Assembly: GCA_963811225.1 (NCBI GenBank)
Contig: CAWEQO010000001.1
Location: 124,001-188,000, forward strand
DNA: 64,000 nt
Direction of reading: 5' to 3'
Origin: CAWEQO01 sp963811225
Lineage (GTDB): Bacteria; Chloroflexota; Anaerolineae; Anaerolineales; Anaerolineaceae
The notes under the pieces: model-generated
The model's database searches: none
What the model was told of the DNA's origin: nothing
The model's input: the letters and a program-made list of their open reading frames with translations, nothing else
Translations under genes and position numbers: made by a program
In this document: positions 1 through 8,096 of the stretch, in pieces
Layout: each line of letters starts with the position of its first letter
Position numbering within the stretch: position 1 is the stretch's first letter

Positions 1-87
1 TTATCACAATTGCAAATTAGAAACGCCACCCCACCCCCTATAATTATTAATACAGCATTGAAAATTGCATCAACCATAGGAGGAATC

Positions 88-1149
88 ATGAAACCAGCCA
101 TTCGGCTCGAACGGACCATCATTGCTATTCTTAGCGCATTCATTCTTCTTTCTTGCGGTCTTCCAGTCTCTGTATCTGCGCCCACCGTCGATGTGGGCTT
201 GCAAGAAACCCGCATCGCCATGGGCATCCAGCAAACCATGATCGCCGTGCGCGAGACCGAGCTGTCCGGGGCGCCCCAGCAAGCCGCCGCGCCGCTAGAG
301 CCGCCGGTGGAGGTGGGCGTAACGGCGACCATCGAGCTGACTACCCAAGCCCCCGTACCGCTCGAACCCACCCGGACCGACATCCCACCCGAAACGGCCA
401 CACCGGAGCCCAGCCCCACGATGCAGTCTGTAGAAGATCGTATCCGCTCGGCCAACATTCTAGTGTTCGAGGATATCCGTGGCTATTACGATCTAACCAT
501 GTGGGTCCACAGCGCCATCAACGGCATGGATTTCTCTGGCGGAAAGGTCCTGGAGGTGGGCGACGCAGTCGGTGACTTTATGAAGGCGCTCAACTCCCCT
601 GTGGAATGGGACTTGATCATCGTCGCCGCCGAAGCCCGCAGCGGAGTGCGCGGCGAGTTTTGGGACGTGATCCAGGAGCAGGTCAACGATGACGTTGCTC
701 TGATCGCTGAGGTCTGGTACCTGGACGACACCGCCAATGGGCGCATCGCTCCACTGCTGTCGAAGTGCGGTGTGTCTTACCAGAAGGATTTCTGGCGCGA
801 ACCAGATCGATACGACGTGCTGAACTATTCGCTCTACTGGCTCGACCAGCACCACGAGCTGTTCACCAACCCCAACATGGTCGAGCCCCTCTACACCCCC
901 GCGATCTACTGGGTTAAGGATGTCGGCGACCTGCTGCGCCTCGACTCTGGCGGAGAGGCCGAACTCTTGGCCGGTTTATATCCCAACGAAAAGTCACGCT
1001 ACGGCGTCATCGCCTCCTGCCTCGACGGGCGCGTGATCTTCCAGACCTTCTCCACCCACGACTACCGCCAGTCTCAGATGATCCCGCTCTGGCAGAATTA
1101 CATCACCTATACCCTCACAAACCACTTCCAGGCAGCCGAAGGGAACTAA
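88..1149 (+). CDS. Secreted lipoprotein of unknown function
   Basis: 353-residue lipoprotein. The ATG at 88 is chosen over an upstream in-frame start because AGGAGG lies 6 bases before it and it gives a clean signal peptide with lipobox LLSC (Cys23). Residues about 65-115 are a Pro/Glu/Thr-rich linker. Residues 120-353 form an alpha/beta-looking globular domain (SANILVFEDIRG, then WDLIIVAAEARSG, then RYGVIASCLDGRVIFQTFSTHDY) that could be a class I glutamine-amidotransferase-like or ThuA-like fold. That is only a resemblance; no catalytic Cys-His-Glu set is evident. The likely location is the outer face of the cytoplasmic membrane. It is followed at once by a hairpin terminator and looks monocistronic. 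Function unknown. Confidence 0.8.
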   Translation: MKPAIRLERTIIAILSAFILLSCGLPVSVSAPTVDVGLQETRIAMGIQQTMIAVRETELSGAPQQAAAPLEPPVEVGVTATIELTTQAPVPLEPTRTDIPPETATPEPSPTMQSVEDRIRSANILVFEDIRGYYDLTMWVHSAINGMDFSGGKVLEVGDAVGDFMKALNSPVEWDLIIVAAEARSGVRGEFWDVIQEQVNDDVALIAEVWYLDDTANGRIAPLLSKCGVSYQKDFWREPDRYDVLNYSLYWLDQHHELFTNPNMVEPLYTPAIYWVKDVGDLLRLDSGGEAELLAGLYPNEKSRYGVIASCLDGRVIFQTFSTHDYRQSQMIPLWQNYITYTLTNHFQAAEGN

Positions 1150-1156
1150 GTATAAG

Positions 1157-1187
1157 GGCGAAGCAGGTTGGCAACCTGCTTCGCCCA
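1157..1187 (+). terminator. Hairpin terminator after the lipoprotein
   Basis: Perfect 14-bp inverted repeat (1157-1170 with 1174-1187, 3-base loop) starting 7 bases after the stop codon. No strong T-run follows. Confidence 0.7.
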
Positions 1188-1457
1188 ATCATTCCCTACC
1201 AACCCCATTTCCACTCAAAGCTCCCAATGCAATCCGAACGAAGCGATACGCGCATGGGTGTCTCCAATCCCACATCCCTCTACGAGCGCGCCGATACGAT
1301 TAAGGTCGGGTCTCGAACCTGATTGCCTTACTTGGGGATATTCCTACCCGAGGAATAGGAAACTTCCCCATTGATAGAGGCGCGCCGATCGCCTAACCTT
1401 AAGAACAGGTGCGTTTAGCGTCCGTTCTTTGCACCAAAAATCGAACAAGGAGGTATC
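1188..1457. other. Intergenic region with an imperfect hairpin
   Basis: No convincing gene. An imperfect hairpin (TGGGGA at 1333-1338 with TCCCCA at 1365-1370, plus inner TTCCTA/TAGGAA) lies about 90 bases before the next start and may belong to the 5' leader of the HdeD-like gene. AAGGAGG sits just before that gene's ATG. Confidence 0.4.
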
Positions 1458-2021
1458 ATGCTGCGCTCATTTTCAAGTTATTGGTGGATTATTCTCATCC
1501 GCGGGATCTTGGCGATCCTGCTAGGCATCGTGGCTCTGGTCTGGACACAAGCCATCGCCCTGGCAATTATTTTCGTTTTCGGCGCGTACGCGTTTGTCGA
1601 TGGCATCCTGGCAGTCGTCAGTGGGGTCAATCACCGCCATGTCAACCCCAACTGGTGGCTAACCCTGCTGGAAGGCCTGGCGGGCATCACTGCCGGTATC
1701 ATTGCTTTCACCTTTCCGGCCTTTACGCTGGTCGTGGCGCTGTACCTGATCGCCGCCTGGGCCATCATCACCGGCATCTTAGAGATCGCCACCGCCATCC
1801 GGCTGCGGGAAGAGGTGACCAACGAGTGGGCCATGGGGTTAACCGGCTTACTTTCGTTTGTTTTGGGCATTATTTTAGTGCTGTACCCGGCCACCGGCGC
1901 GACGGCCGTCATCTACGTGCTGGGCATTTACGCCTTGATCTTCGGTGCGCTGATGATCTACCTGGCATTCCGTGTCCGGAGCCTTTTGGATCAAGTGCCA
2001 AGCGGGCGGGGACCTTTTTAG
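1458..2021 (+). CDS. HdeD family (DUF308) membrane protein
   Basis: 187 residues almost entirely made of hydrophobic helices, arranged as three related two-helix repeats each carrying a G-I-x-A-F/L-x-x-P-like turn (IALVWTQAI, IAFTFPAFT, ILVLYPATG). This is the HdeD/DUF308 pattern, and the length fits the family. In enterobacteria HdeD is linked to acid resistance; in other phyla the role is unknown. The start is set by AAGGAGG 6 bases upstream. The next gene follows after 26 bases and is probably co-transcribed. Confidence 0.85.
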   Translation: MLRSFSSYWWIILIRGILAILLGIVALVWTQAIALAIIFVFGAYAFVDGILAVVSGVNHRHVNPNWWLTLLEGLAGITAGIIAFTFPAFTLVVALYLIAAWAIITGILEIATAIRLREEVTNEWAMGLTGLLSFVLGIILVLYPATGATAVIYVLGIYALIFGALMIYLAFRVRSLLDQVPSGRGPF

Positions 2022-2047
2022 GCATCTGAGGAAATGGAGGGAGAACG

Positions 2048-2413
2048 ATGAAATCGATCATCATTTTGTTTGGGTCAGAAGCGACCGGAAACGGGGCGTT
2101 GGAGGAAATGGAAAAGCGCATCCCGCAAGATGATTTTAAAGTGCGGGTCGTGGAGGTAAATCAGGGCCACCCACCGTCGACCGAATGGACGGCAATCGGG
2201 CTGCCCGTCCCGGCTCATGGTGGAGTTGTGCCCACCTTCGTCGGCGCCGCCGACCTGGATCTCAGTGACGAGGAACGCGATTACATCTTCGACCGCGCCA
2301 CCACTGATATGATGATCCTGGAGATCTCAGTCCCTGAAAAATATATGGACGATGTGAAGCGCATGGCCACCATGCACAACGGCCAGTTCTACGAGGAAGA
2401 GGGGGAAGACTAG
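2048..2413 (+). CDS. Small cytoplasmic protein of unknown function
   Basis: 121 residues, no signal peptide or membrane segment, acidic C-terminus (YEEEGED). It opens with a beta strand (SIIILFGSEATG) and has charged amphipathic helices, suggesting a small alpha/beta fold. GGAGGGAG precedes the ATG. It lies 26 bases after the HdeD-like gene and before a strong bidirectional terminator, so the two genes probably form one short operon. I recognise no family. Confidence 0.75.
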   Translation: MKSIIILFGSEATGNGALEEMEKRIPQDDFKVRVVEVNQGHPPSTEWTAIGLPVPAHGGVVPTFVGAADLDLSDEERDYIFDRATTDMMILEISVPEKYMDDVKRMATMHNGQFYEEEGED

Positions 2414-2430
2414 CAGATATCGCAGCGCGG

Positions 2431-2477
2431 ATAACCCGAACTGCACGAGTGTTTAATATTCGTGCAGTTCGGGTTAT
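2431..2477. terminator. Bidirectional palindromic terminator
   Basis: Perfect 18-bp inverted repeat (2431-2448 with 2460-2477) around an AT-rich 11-base loop between two convergent genes. Its right arm overlaps the stop codon of the minus-strand gene. Confidence 0.85.
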
Positions 2478-3199
2478 GTTTGGTTTAAGACCGCCACCAA
2501 CTCCGTGAAGGTCTCCACCGCCTTGAGGATCATTTCCTCATCTCCGAAGAAAGGCTCGGGATACGCGGCTGAAGAGCGCAGGTGCACAATGCGCAGGTGC
2601 GGGTTCAGCTCGAACTGCGCCGCCGGTACGCCGATGACCTCATGGCAGTAGCGGGTGACGGTTTCCTGTCGTTTGCCCCCTGCCCCGGTGAACAATTGAT
2701 CCAGGTCGAGGCGCTGCAGGCGCTTACCCTCCGGCGTGAAGCCATGCCGGGCCAGCGTCTCCAGAATGCGCGGGTACTGCTCCGGGCAGCTGCGCCCCGA
2801 CATGGTCCCTAGGGCAATCCCGAAGCCGTGGCGCGGCCCTGCGCCGTGAATGTCGAGCACGAAGCGAATGCCCTGTTGCTCCACAATCTCTTCCAGGTAA
2901 GTTTTGTAGGGCGCGCCGGCGTGGTAGTTGGGATCAGTGTCCGATTGGCGCCGGGCGTAGAGCACGTGCGCTCCGGTCCGCCGGGCGATCAGTCGGGAGA
3001 ACCCGGTAGTGAAGCCGTCCTCCTCCTTGATGCGCCCGTTGCGGTTGTGCGCAGCCCCATGGGGGGCAGACAGCAGGATCGGCAGGCTGCCCGGCTTATA
3101 GCGAAATTCAGGCTCATCCGGCCCCGGCGGCTGCCGGTAGCGGACGTCCAATTCGAGTGCAGCCAATTGCTGCAGCAGGTCTTGGCCTCTGGCTTCCAT
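2474..3199 (-). CDS. N-formylglutamate amidohydrolase-like hydrolase
   Basis: 241 residues resembling the N-formylglutamate amidohydrolase family, Zn-dependent enzymes of the carboxypeptidase/HutG type. Visible signatures are SAPHGA near residue 44 and the DIHGAG block near 116, which carry candidate metal ligands. NPHLRIVHLR near the C-terminus fits the family's last core strand. In histidine degradation the family releases formate from N-formylglutamate, but no hut genes are nearby, so the substrate is open. It is convergent with the preceding gene and shares its palindromic terminator. The ATG start gives normal family length. Confidence 0.75.
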   Translation of the reverse strand: MEARGQDLLQQLAALELDVRYRQPPGPDEPEFRYKPGSLPILLSAPHGAAHNRNGRIKEEDGFTTGFSRLIARRTGAHVLYARRQSDTDPNYHAGAPYKTYLEEIVEQQGIRFVLDIHGAGPRHGFGIALGTMSGRSCPEQYPRILETLARHGFTPEGKRLQRLDLDQLFTGAGGKRQETVTRYCHEVIGVPAAQFELNPHLRIVHLRSSAAYPEPFFGDEEMILKAVETFTELVAVLNQT

Positions 3200-3240
3200 A
3201 TTTTCATTTTCGCAGAACTTATCCTGAAAGGCAAGCGCGC

Positions 3241-3298
3241 CTTAAAAAGCGTATTGCCGCAGGGGATGGGATCCTATGCGGCAACACGCTTTTTTAAG
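3241..3298. terminator. Near-perfect palindrome in a divergent promoter region
   Basis: Arms 3241-3261 and 3277-3298 pair with one bulge and one mismatch; the right arm ends in a run of six T. It looks like a rho-independent terminator, yet it lies between two divergent genes, so no visible gene ends here. It may mark the end of a lost gene. Confidence 0.6.
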
Positions 3299-3417
3299 CG
3301 CTTCCCCTTTCGTTTGTTGTCTGCTACAATAGCAAATACTTCCTCGGTGTGGGCTGGACGCGCTTCTTCCATAATCCATCTGGCCAGACAGCGAAACCCA
3401 ATTTGAGGTGATGCCAA

Positions 3418-3915
3418 TTGCCAAAGAAATATATCTGGTCACCGTGGCGAATGAAGTACATCATGGACCACGAAAGAACATCAGATTGTATTTTCTGTAA
3501 GGCGTTGGGTAGCGGCAGTGATGAGGAGAGCTTGATCGTTTACCGCGGTGAGCGGGCGTTTGTCATCCTCAATCGTTACCCCTACACAAGCGGCCACTTG
3601 ATGGTGGTCCCCTATGCGCATAAGGCGACGCTCGAAGAGATCGATGCAGACACCCGGCATGAGCTGATCGATCTATGCGCCAGGGCCGAGAGGGTGCTGA
3701 AAGTCATTTATTCGGCCGAAGGCTACAACATCGGCGCCAACGTGGGCAAGGCCGCCGGCGCCGGGGTGGCCGATCACATCCACTTCCATGTGGTGCCTCG
3801 CTGGGGCGGCGACACAAACTTCATGAGTTCCCTGGCCGACACACGCGTGCTTCCTGAAACCCTGAGCGATACCTACCTGCGGGTGAAAGAAGTCTGGGAC
3901 CAACCCGAAAACTAG
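3418..3915 (+). CDS. HIT family hydrolase (Ap4A phosphorylase/hydrolase-like)
   Basis: 165-residue histidine-triad protein. The catalytic HxHxHxx motif is present as DHIHFHVVP near residue 117. The N-terminal SPWRMKYI and the zinc-type CIFC near residue 24 match the Ap4A phosphorylase-like branch, so it probably cleaves nucleotide-alpha-phosphate bonds of dinucleoside polyphosphates. The start is TTG at 3418: GAGGTG lies 7 bases upstream and the conserved SPWR would be lost with any later start. The ATG at 3411 is out of frame. A possible -10 (TACAAT, 3325-3330) lies upstream. Confidence 0.9.
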   Translation: MPKKYIWSPWRMKYIMDHERTSDCIFCKALGSGSDEESLIVYRGERAFVILNRYPYTSGHLMVVPYAHKATLEEIDADTRHELIDLCARAERVLKVIYSAEGYNIGANVGKAAGAGVADHIHFHVVPRWGGDTNFMSSLADTRVLPETLSDTYLRVKEVWDQPEN

Positions 3916-4113
3916 CTGTAGGGGCATGGTGGGAATGCGCGAGACAACGGAATTGAATCAATACGCAGCCATGCCCTGATAATCCACCAGAACCTATTCC
4001 AAGAAAAATAAACGATGGTCCTTTCCCTTGGATCAAGGCGCTTTTTGACCATTTGGGCATGGCTGCGTAACTGGTCATCGCATTTTGGACGAAGGGATAG
4101 GCGAGGGTGTTTA

Positions 4114-4162
4114 TAGCGGAATCAAAAAATGGCGACTTGGTCGCCATTTTTTGATTCCGCTA
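4114..4162. terminator. Bidirectional palindromic terminator, 23-bp arms
   Basis: Perfect inverted repeat 4114-4136 with 4140-4162, loop TTG, with A6 and T6 runs within the stem. It overlaps the stop codon of the minus-strand anti-sigma gene and closes the HIT gene from the other side. Confidence 0.85.
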
Positions 4163-5287
4163 ATCATCGTGCTTATCCTCGTGATGACCACCGTCGTCTT
4201 TGCCCGGATCGGAAGAATCGGAACCCGGTGAAGCACTCGTATCCTGCTGCCCATCCTGCACCACGGTGGGGACGATTTGTTTCTCCGTCGTGGGCAGCGG
4301 CGTGGCGCTGGGTGCAGTCATGACGGTGGCCGTCGGCGGGATGGCCGTGACCGTGACAGCGTGGGTGGGGGACGCCGCCGGGGCCAAATCGTTCTGCGGC
4401 GCGCTCACCGGGGCATCCACAAAGCGCACCGCCAGGGCCAGCAGCCGGTCGGTCGCCACCCGGATGGCCGAGATCTGCACCTGTCGCCCCAGAGCGGGTG
4501 TGCCCAGGATATGCGTCTCAGCGGCGATCTTGACCGGCACGCCGTTTACCTGCCACAGCTGCGGGTTCATCGCCTCGATCTGACCCGAAACGTGGAACAG
4601 GCGCAGATGCATCTGCGAAACATTCACCTGCCCCGCGCCGGTCTTGCCGCTCACCTCCACGTAAGTGCCCACCAGCGAAACGATCGGGATATCCATCTGC
4701 GCCGTGAACGTCACCGGGAGGCCCGCCACACGCCACGTACCAACCTCCGGACGGCTGAGGAACCCGGCAAACGACACAGGCTGAACCTCGCCGCGCGCCA
4801 GCAAATCGGCCACTTCCATCACCCTGCGCTGGTCGAAGGTTTCTTCCAGGCTCAGACGGCTGGCCACGCCGGTCGTCAGCCGTAAACGGGCCTGCTCCAC
4901 TGCAATCTTGACCGGGTAGAGCCCATCGCCGGGCAGGGACTGGGCCGATACCAGCCCGGTGACGAACAAACTGGACACCAGCGCCAGCAAGACGATCAAG
5001 GTCGGAACCAGCGAGCGCACCGGCAGGAAAGGCAGGCGCAGCCCACGCCGTGGCGCTTGCGGACGTCGCGCCGCGGCCGCAGTCAAGAACTGTGCCCGGC
5101 TGCGGTTTTGGGCTGCGGCCGGGACCGGCCCCGCTTGCAGGCTGCGAGCCATCAAAACTCCTTCGAGCAGTGGGCGCAGATCGTCCGCCTGCTGTGAGTG
5201 CGCTTGCAGCGCCTCCTCCAGCGTGGCCCCAGCTTGCATTTCGCGCAAGCATTCTTCCAGCAATTCGTAGAGTTCCTTCTTGTTCAT
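4160..5287 (-). CDS. Membrane-anchored anti-sigma-like protein (DUF5667/DUF5666 type)
   Basis: 375 residues. Residues 1-50 are a helical cytoplasmic segment (ELYELLEECLREMQAG), followed by one transmembrane helix around 92-115. After it comes an extracytoplasmic DUF5667-like helical part (GDGLYPVKIAVEQ, RLSLEETFDQRR). Next are DUF5666-like beta repeats (VGTYVEVSGK, LWQVNGVPVKI) and a Thr/Pro-rich tail ending in His/Asp. Its ATG overlaps the stop of the ECF sigma gene by 4 bases (ATGA), so it is translationally coupled to it. This order is typical of a sigma factor and its anti-sigma regulator; the regulatory role is inferred from that arrangement. Confidence 0.8.
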   Translation of the reverse strand: MNKKELYELLEECLREMQAGATLEEALQAHSQQADDLRPLLEGVLMARSLQAGPVPAAAQNRSRAQFLTAAAARRPQAPRRGLRLPFLPVRSLVPTLIVLLALVSSLFVTGLVSAQSLPGDGLYPVKIAVEQARLRLTTGVASRLSLEETFDQRRVMEVADLLARGEVQPVSFAGFLSRPEVGTWRVAGLPVTFTAQMDIPIVSLVGTYVEVSGKTGAGQVNVSQMHLRLFHVSGQIEAMNPQLWQVNGVPVKIAAETHILGTPALGRQVQISAIRVATDRLLALAVRFVDAPVSAPQNDLAPAASPTHAVTVTAIPPTATVMTAPSATPLPTTEKQIVPTVVQDGQQDTSASPGSDSSDPGKDDGGHHEDKHDD

Positions 5288-5829
5288 TCCACTTTCTCTT
5301 CAATCCCTATCAATCTGCGCAAGGTGTTCAGCGCCCGGTACTGCAGCACCTTCACCGCGTTCACCGATTTGCCCATCGTTCGGGCTGTTTCCTCAATCGA
5401 CATCTCCTGCGAGAAACGCAGCGCCAGCACATTCTGCTGGTCTTCCGTCAGGCACTGCACCGCCTGGCGCACTTCCTCTTTGCGGAAATTATGTTCGGCC
5501 AGCCCTTCGGTGGACTTGCCATCCGGCAGGTTCTCGTGCTCGTCGATCTGCTCCTCTTTGCGGCGGTACTGCACCCGGAAGTGGTCGGCCACCAGATGCG
5601 ACGCGGTCCCCAGCAGCCAGGCGCGCAAGTCACGGATCTTGCGCCCATCCTTCTTCAGCGCGTCCAGCATGCGCACGAACGCTTCGGATGTGATGTCCTC
5701 CACCATCTGCTCGTCGTCCAGCCGGTAGCGCACGTAGCGATATACGACCGGATAGAGCTGGTCGTGCATCTCTCCCAGCGCCTGAGCGTCGAGCTCGTAA
5801 ACTTTTTTAGAAAGCGAATTCAAGTTCAT
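5284..5829 (-). CDS. ECF-type RNA polymerase sigma factor
   Basis: 181-residue sigma-70 family protein with region 2 (about 25-95: YRYVRYRLDDEQMVEDITSEAF, with the RAWLLGTASHLVADHFR block) and region 4 (about 120-175: LTEDQQNVLALRFSQEMSIEETARTM as HTH entry, then VKVLQYRALNTLRRL). No region 1.1 or 3, as expected for ECF factors. First gene of a two-gene operon with the membrane protein that probably sequesters it. The DUF5666 lipoprotein upstream, same strand and 93 bases away, is a plausible target or partner. Confidence 0.93.
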   Translation of the reverse strand: MNLNSLSKKVYELDAQALGEMHDQLYPVVYRYVRYRLDDEQMVEDITSEAFVRMLDALKKDGRKIRDLRAWLLGTASHLVADHFRVQYRRKEEQIDEHENLPDGKSTEGLAEHNFRKEEVRQAVQCLTEDQQNVLALRFSQEMSIEETARTMGKSVNAVKVLQYRALNTLRRLIGIEEKVE

Positions 5830-5922
5830 GCGGTGAAGATCACAATTCTGCTGCTAAGACTAATCCACTAATTTTATCCTGATTCTCATCGCCGGACTCC
5901 AATTCGCAGCAGGATTAACATG

Positions 5923-6942
5923 TTAATCGTGGCCTTCGCCGAAGTCATGCTCCCCTTCGGAGTTATGCCCCTCGCTGTCGCCGCTCGAATGGCTCTCGCT
6001 CTCCGAGGTATCATGGTTGTCCTCGCCTGAAGAAGAGCCGCCATTGTTGTGATTGCTCTCGCCTTCGTCGTCGCTTTCGATCTCCGTCGCCATGAAGCTG
6101 CCATCATCCAGCTGAACGTAATGGACCTTCACCTGGCTGCCAGCCGCCACGGACCCCTTGACCTGCGTGCTGTCGTCGACCAGGAAGGTGGTGCCGCTGA
6201 TAATCCACTGAGCGCCGACGAATTCGACCACCCCGTACAATTCGTGCTCCCCTCCGATCACCGAATGCTGCGACGTTCCCGGATGAGCCTCACCGCCAGC
6301 CGCCTGAGTGGCCTGCGGGGCGGGCGCTGTGGCCGCATTGCCCAGCACCAAATCGATTTCGTGGGCGGTCATCGCGCCGTCTTGCAGCGTGCCTTCGATC
6401 TTGATCATGTCGCCCACCTGCACGCTGCCCTTGATCTCAGCGCCCGGCGCGATTCGAAAGCGCATGTCCGAGACCTGCCACGCGTCCGGCTCGATCGACT
6501 GCACCAGGCCGTACATCTGGAACTCGCCTGAATCGGCGGGTGCGGCGGGTTGGGCGGGTTGGGCGCCGGCGGGAGCGCGGGTGGCAGCTGCCTGGGGCGC
6601 CGGTGAGATTTCCAGGGCATAGTGCGTATTATCCGGCAGTCGGATCGCTAACACGCGCGCCTGGCTGCCAACCTGTAAACCGACCGGGAGCTGAGTCTGC
6701 TCGTCGACCCGGAAAGTCAGGTTGTCCACGCTGACCTGGCCGCTCGAAACGCCGGTCACTCGCCCGGTCACCAGCACCTGGCCCAATTGCGGCGTGGAGG
6801 CCGCGTTCAACAGGCCGTCGGCCGGGTTGGCCTGGTTGGGCGCGGCCTGTGAGGGCAGCCCCGCGCAGCTTGCCAGCAGCAGAGCCGCCAGCAGGCTGAA
6901 GATCCGAAGGCCCGAGAAGAAATTTTTGAAACGGTTTGCCAT
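5923..6942 (-). CDS. Lipoprotein with three DUF5666-like domains
   Basis: 339 residues from the ATG at 6942. A TTG four codons upstream is rejected because GGAG lies 8 bases before the ATG. Signal peptide with lipobox LLASC, then three beta repeats of DUF5666 type (about 50-105: VTGRVTGVSSGQVSVDNLTF; about 135-190: MYGLVQSIEPDAWQVSDMRF; about 230-285: LYGVVEFVGAQWIISGTTF). Ala/Pro-rich linkers separate them, and the last about 50 residues are rich in Ser, His, Asp and Glu, a possible metal-binding tail. The anti-sigma protein downstream carries related domains, hinting at a shared cell-envelope function. Function unknown. Confidence 0.8.
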   Translation of the reverse strand: MANRFKNFFSGLRIFSLLAALLLASCAGLPSQAAPNQANPADGLLNAASTPQLGQVLVTGRVTGVSSGQVSVDNLTFRVDEQTQLPVGLQVGSQARVLAIRLPDNTHYALEISPAPQAAATRAPAGAQPAQPAAPADSGEFQMYGLVQSIEPDAWQVSDMRFRIAPGAEIKGSVQVGDMIKIEGTLQDGAMTAHEIDLVLGNAATAPAPQATQAAGGEAHPGTSQHSVIGGEHELYGVVEFVGAQWIISGTTFLVDDSTQVKGSVAAGSQVKVHYVQLDDGSFMATEIESDDEGESNHNNGGSSSGEDNHDTSESESHSSGDSEGHNSEGEHDFGEGHD

Positions 6943-7022
6943 GCAGCACTCCAAAAGATGATGTATTTCGTACGATCTTAATCTATAAGTCGGTCTTAAG
7001 ATGGAAAAGTTACGGGTTCTTG

Positions 7023-7028
7023 TATAAT
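7023..7028 (+). promoter_or_regulatory. Putative -10 box of the CPBP gene
   Basis: TATAAT 35 bases before the AAGGAG/ATG of the next gene. No good -35 match is visible at the usual distance. Confidence 0.5.
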
Positions 7029-7062
7029 CAACCTAAATCAGGCTGCTTTGAAGGAGAATACC

Positions 7063-8013
7063 ATGCTAGACCGTAAAGGCGTCCTATCATTCTTGCTGAT
7101 CACGTTCAGTGTGACCTACTTACTGGAAGGGCTGCTGATCCTGGCGGGCTTTCGGGTTACGGCTATCCCCGCCATGGGGGGGCAGTTAGCCGTTGCGGCC
7201 TTCATGTGGATCCCAGCAGTCGCCGCGTTTATCACCATCCGCTTCGTCACCCACCAGAAGGCAGCAGGCATCCTGCTGCGCTTCGGGCCCTCAATCAAGC
7301 CCTACCTTGCGACCATGGCGCTGATCCCGCTGGTGTTCGTGGTCACCTACCTTATCACCTGGGCGCTCGGCCTGGGCTCGCCCGACTGGCAGCTGCAGGG
7401 TTTTTACGCCCTGGTCGCCTCTACCGGCGCAGACATGTCCACCGCGCCGAACCCCACCATGCTGCTGGTCCTGATATTGTTCATGACGCTGTTCCTGTCG
7501 CCGTTTTTAAACGGCATCTTCGGGCTTGGGGAGGAGCTGGGCTGGCGAGGCTTCCTGCTGCCGCGCTTGATGCCGCTTGGCAAATGGAAAGCCTATGCCA
7601 TCCTGGGCGTCGTCTGGGGCCTGTGGCACGCCCCGCTGGTGCTGGTTGGCTTCAACTACCCGGGGCACCCGTATTTGGGCATCGTGTTGATGATCCTGCT
7701 AACCGAGGCGATTGGGCTGTATATCAACGAGATGACCTTGCGCTACAACAGCGCCATCCTGGCCGGCTGGGTCCACGGCGTGTTCAACAGTCAAAGCTAC
7801 GGCATATGGCGCATGCTGCTGTTCTACAACACCAACCCGATCCTGGGTGGCATCACCGGCCTGGTCGGGATCGTTGTGATCTCAATTTTAGGGATCGGCA
7901 CGATCCGGTATTTCCAGCAAAACGAGAAACCCCAACAACAAGGCCCATCCGAAAAACTCACCGATGAGCAGGCGGCTGAAATCGTATCCACCTGGACTTT
8001 GCTGAACCCGTAA
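7063..8013 (+). CDS. CPBP family intramembrane metalloprotease
   Basis: 316 residues with about eight membrane helices. The CPBP (CAAX protease / bacteriocin-processing) signatures are present: EELGWRGFLLPRL (EExxxR), WGLWHAPL (second motif with His), and AGWVHGVFNS (third motif with His and Asn). The ATG at 7063 is chosen over an upstream TTG because AAGGAG lies 7 bases before it. In bacteria these proteases act on membrane proteins or self-immunity peptides; the substrate here cannot be predicted. The last codons (LLNP and stop) are part of a long palindrome shared with the convergent gene. Confidence 0.9.
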   Translation: MLDRKGVLSFLLITFSVTYLLEGLLILAGFRVTAIPAMGGQLAVAAFMWIPAVAAFITIRFVTHQKAAGILLRFGPSIKPYLATMALIPLVFVVTYLITWALGLGSPDWQLQGFYALVASTGADMSTAPNPTMLLVLILFMTLFLSPFLNGIFGLGEELGWRGFLLPRLMPLGKWKAYAILGVVWGLWHAPLVLVGFNYPGHPYLGIVLMILLTEAIGLYINEMTLRYNSAILAGWVHGVFNSQSYGIWRMLLFYNTNPILGGITGLVGIVVISILGIGTIRYFQQNEKPQQQGPSEKLTDEQAAEIVSTWTLLNP

Positions 8014-8096
8014 AAAGTTTTGGAATCGATAAGCCGTGAACTACTTTAGGCAGTTTCCGGCTTATCGATTCCAAAGCTTTTATGGGTTCAGCAAAG
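7997..8096. terminator. Extended palindrome spanning both stop codons of a convergent pair
   Basis: Arms 7997-8036 and 8058-8096 pair over about 40 bases with three differences. They contain the last codons and stops of both flanking genes, so both proteins end LLNP. The inner part acts as a bidirectional terminator hairpin. Confidence 0.85.
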
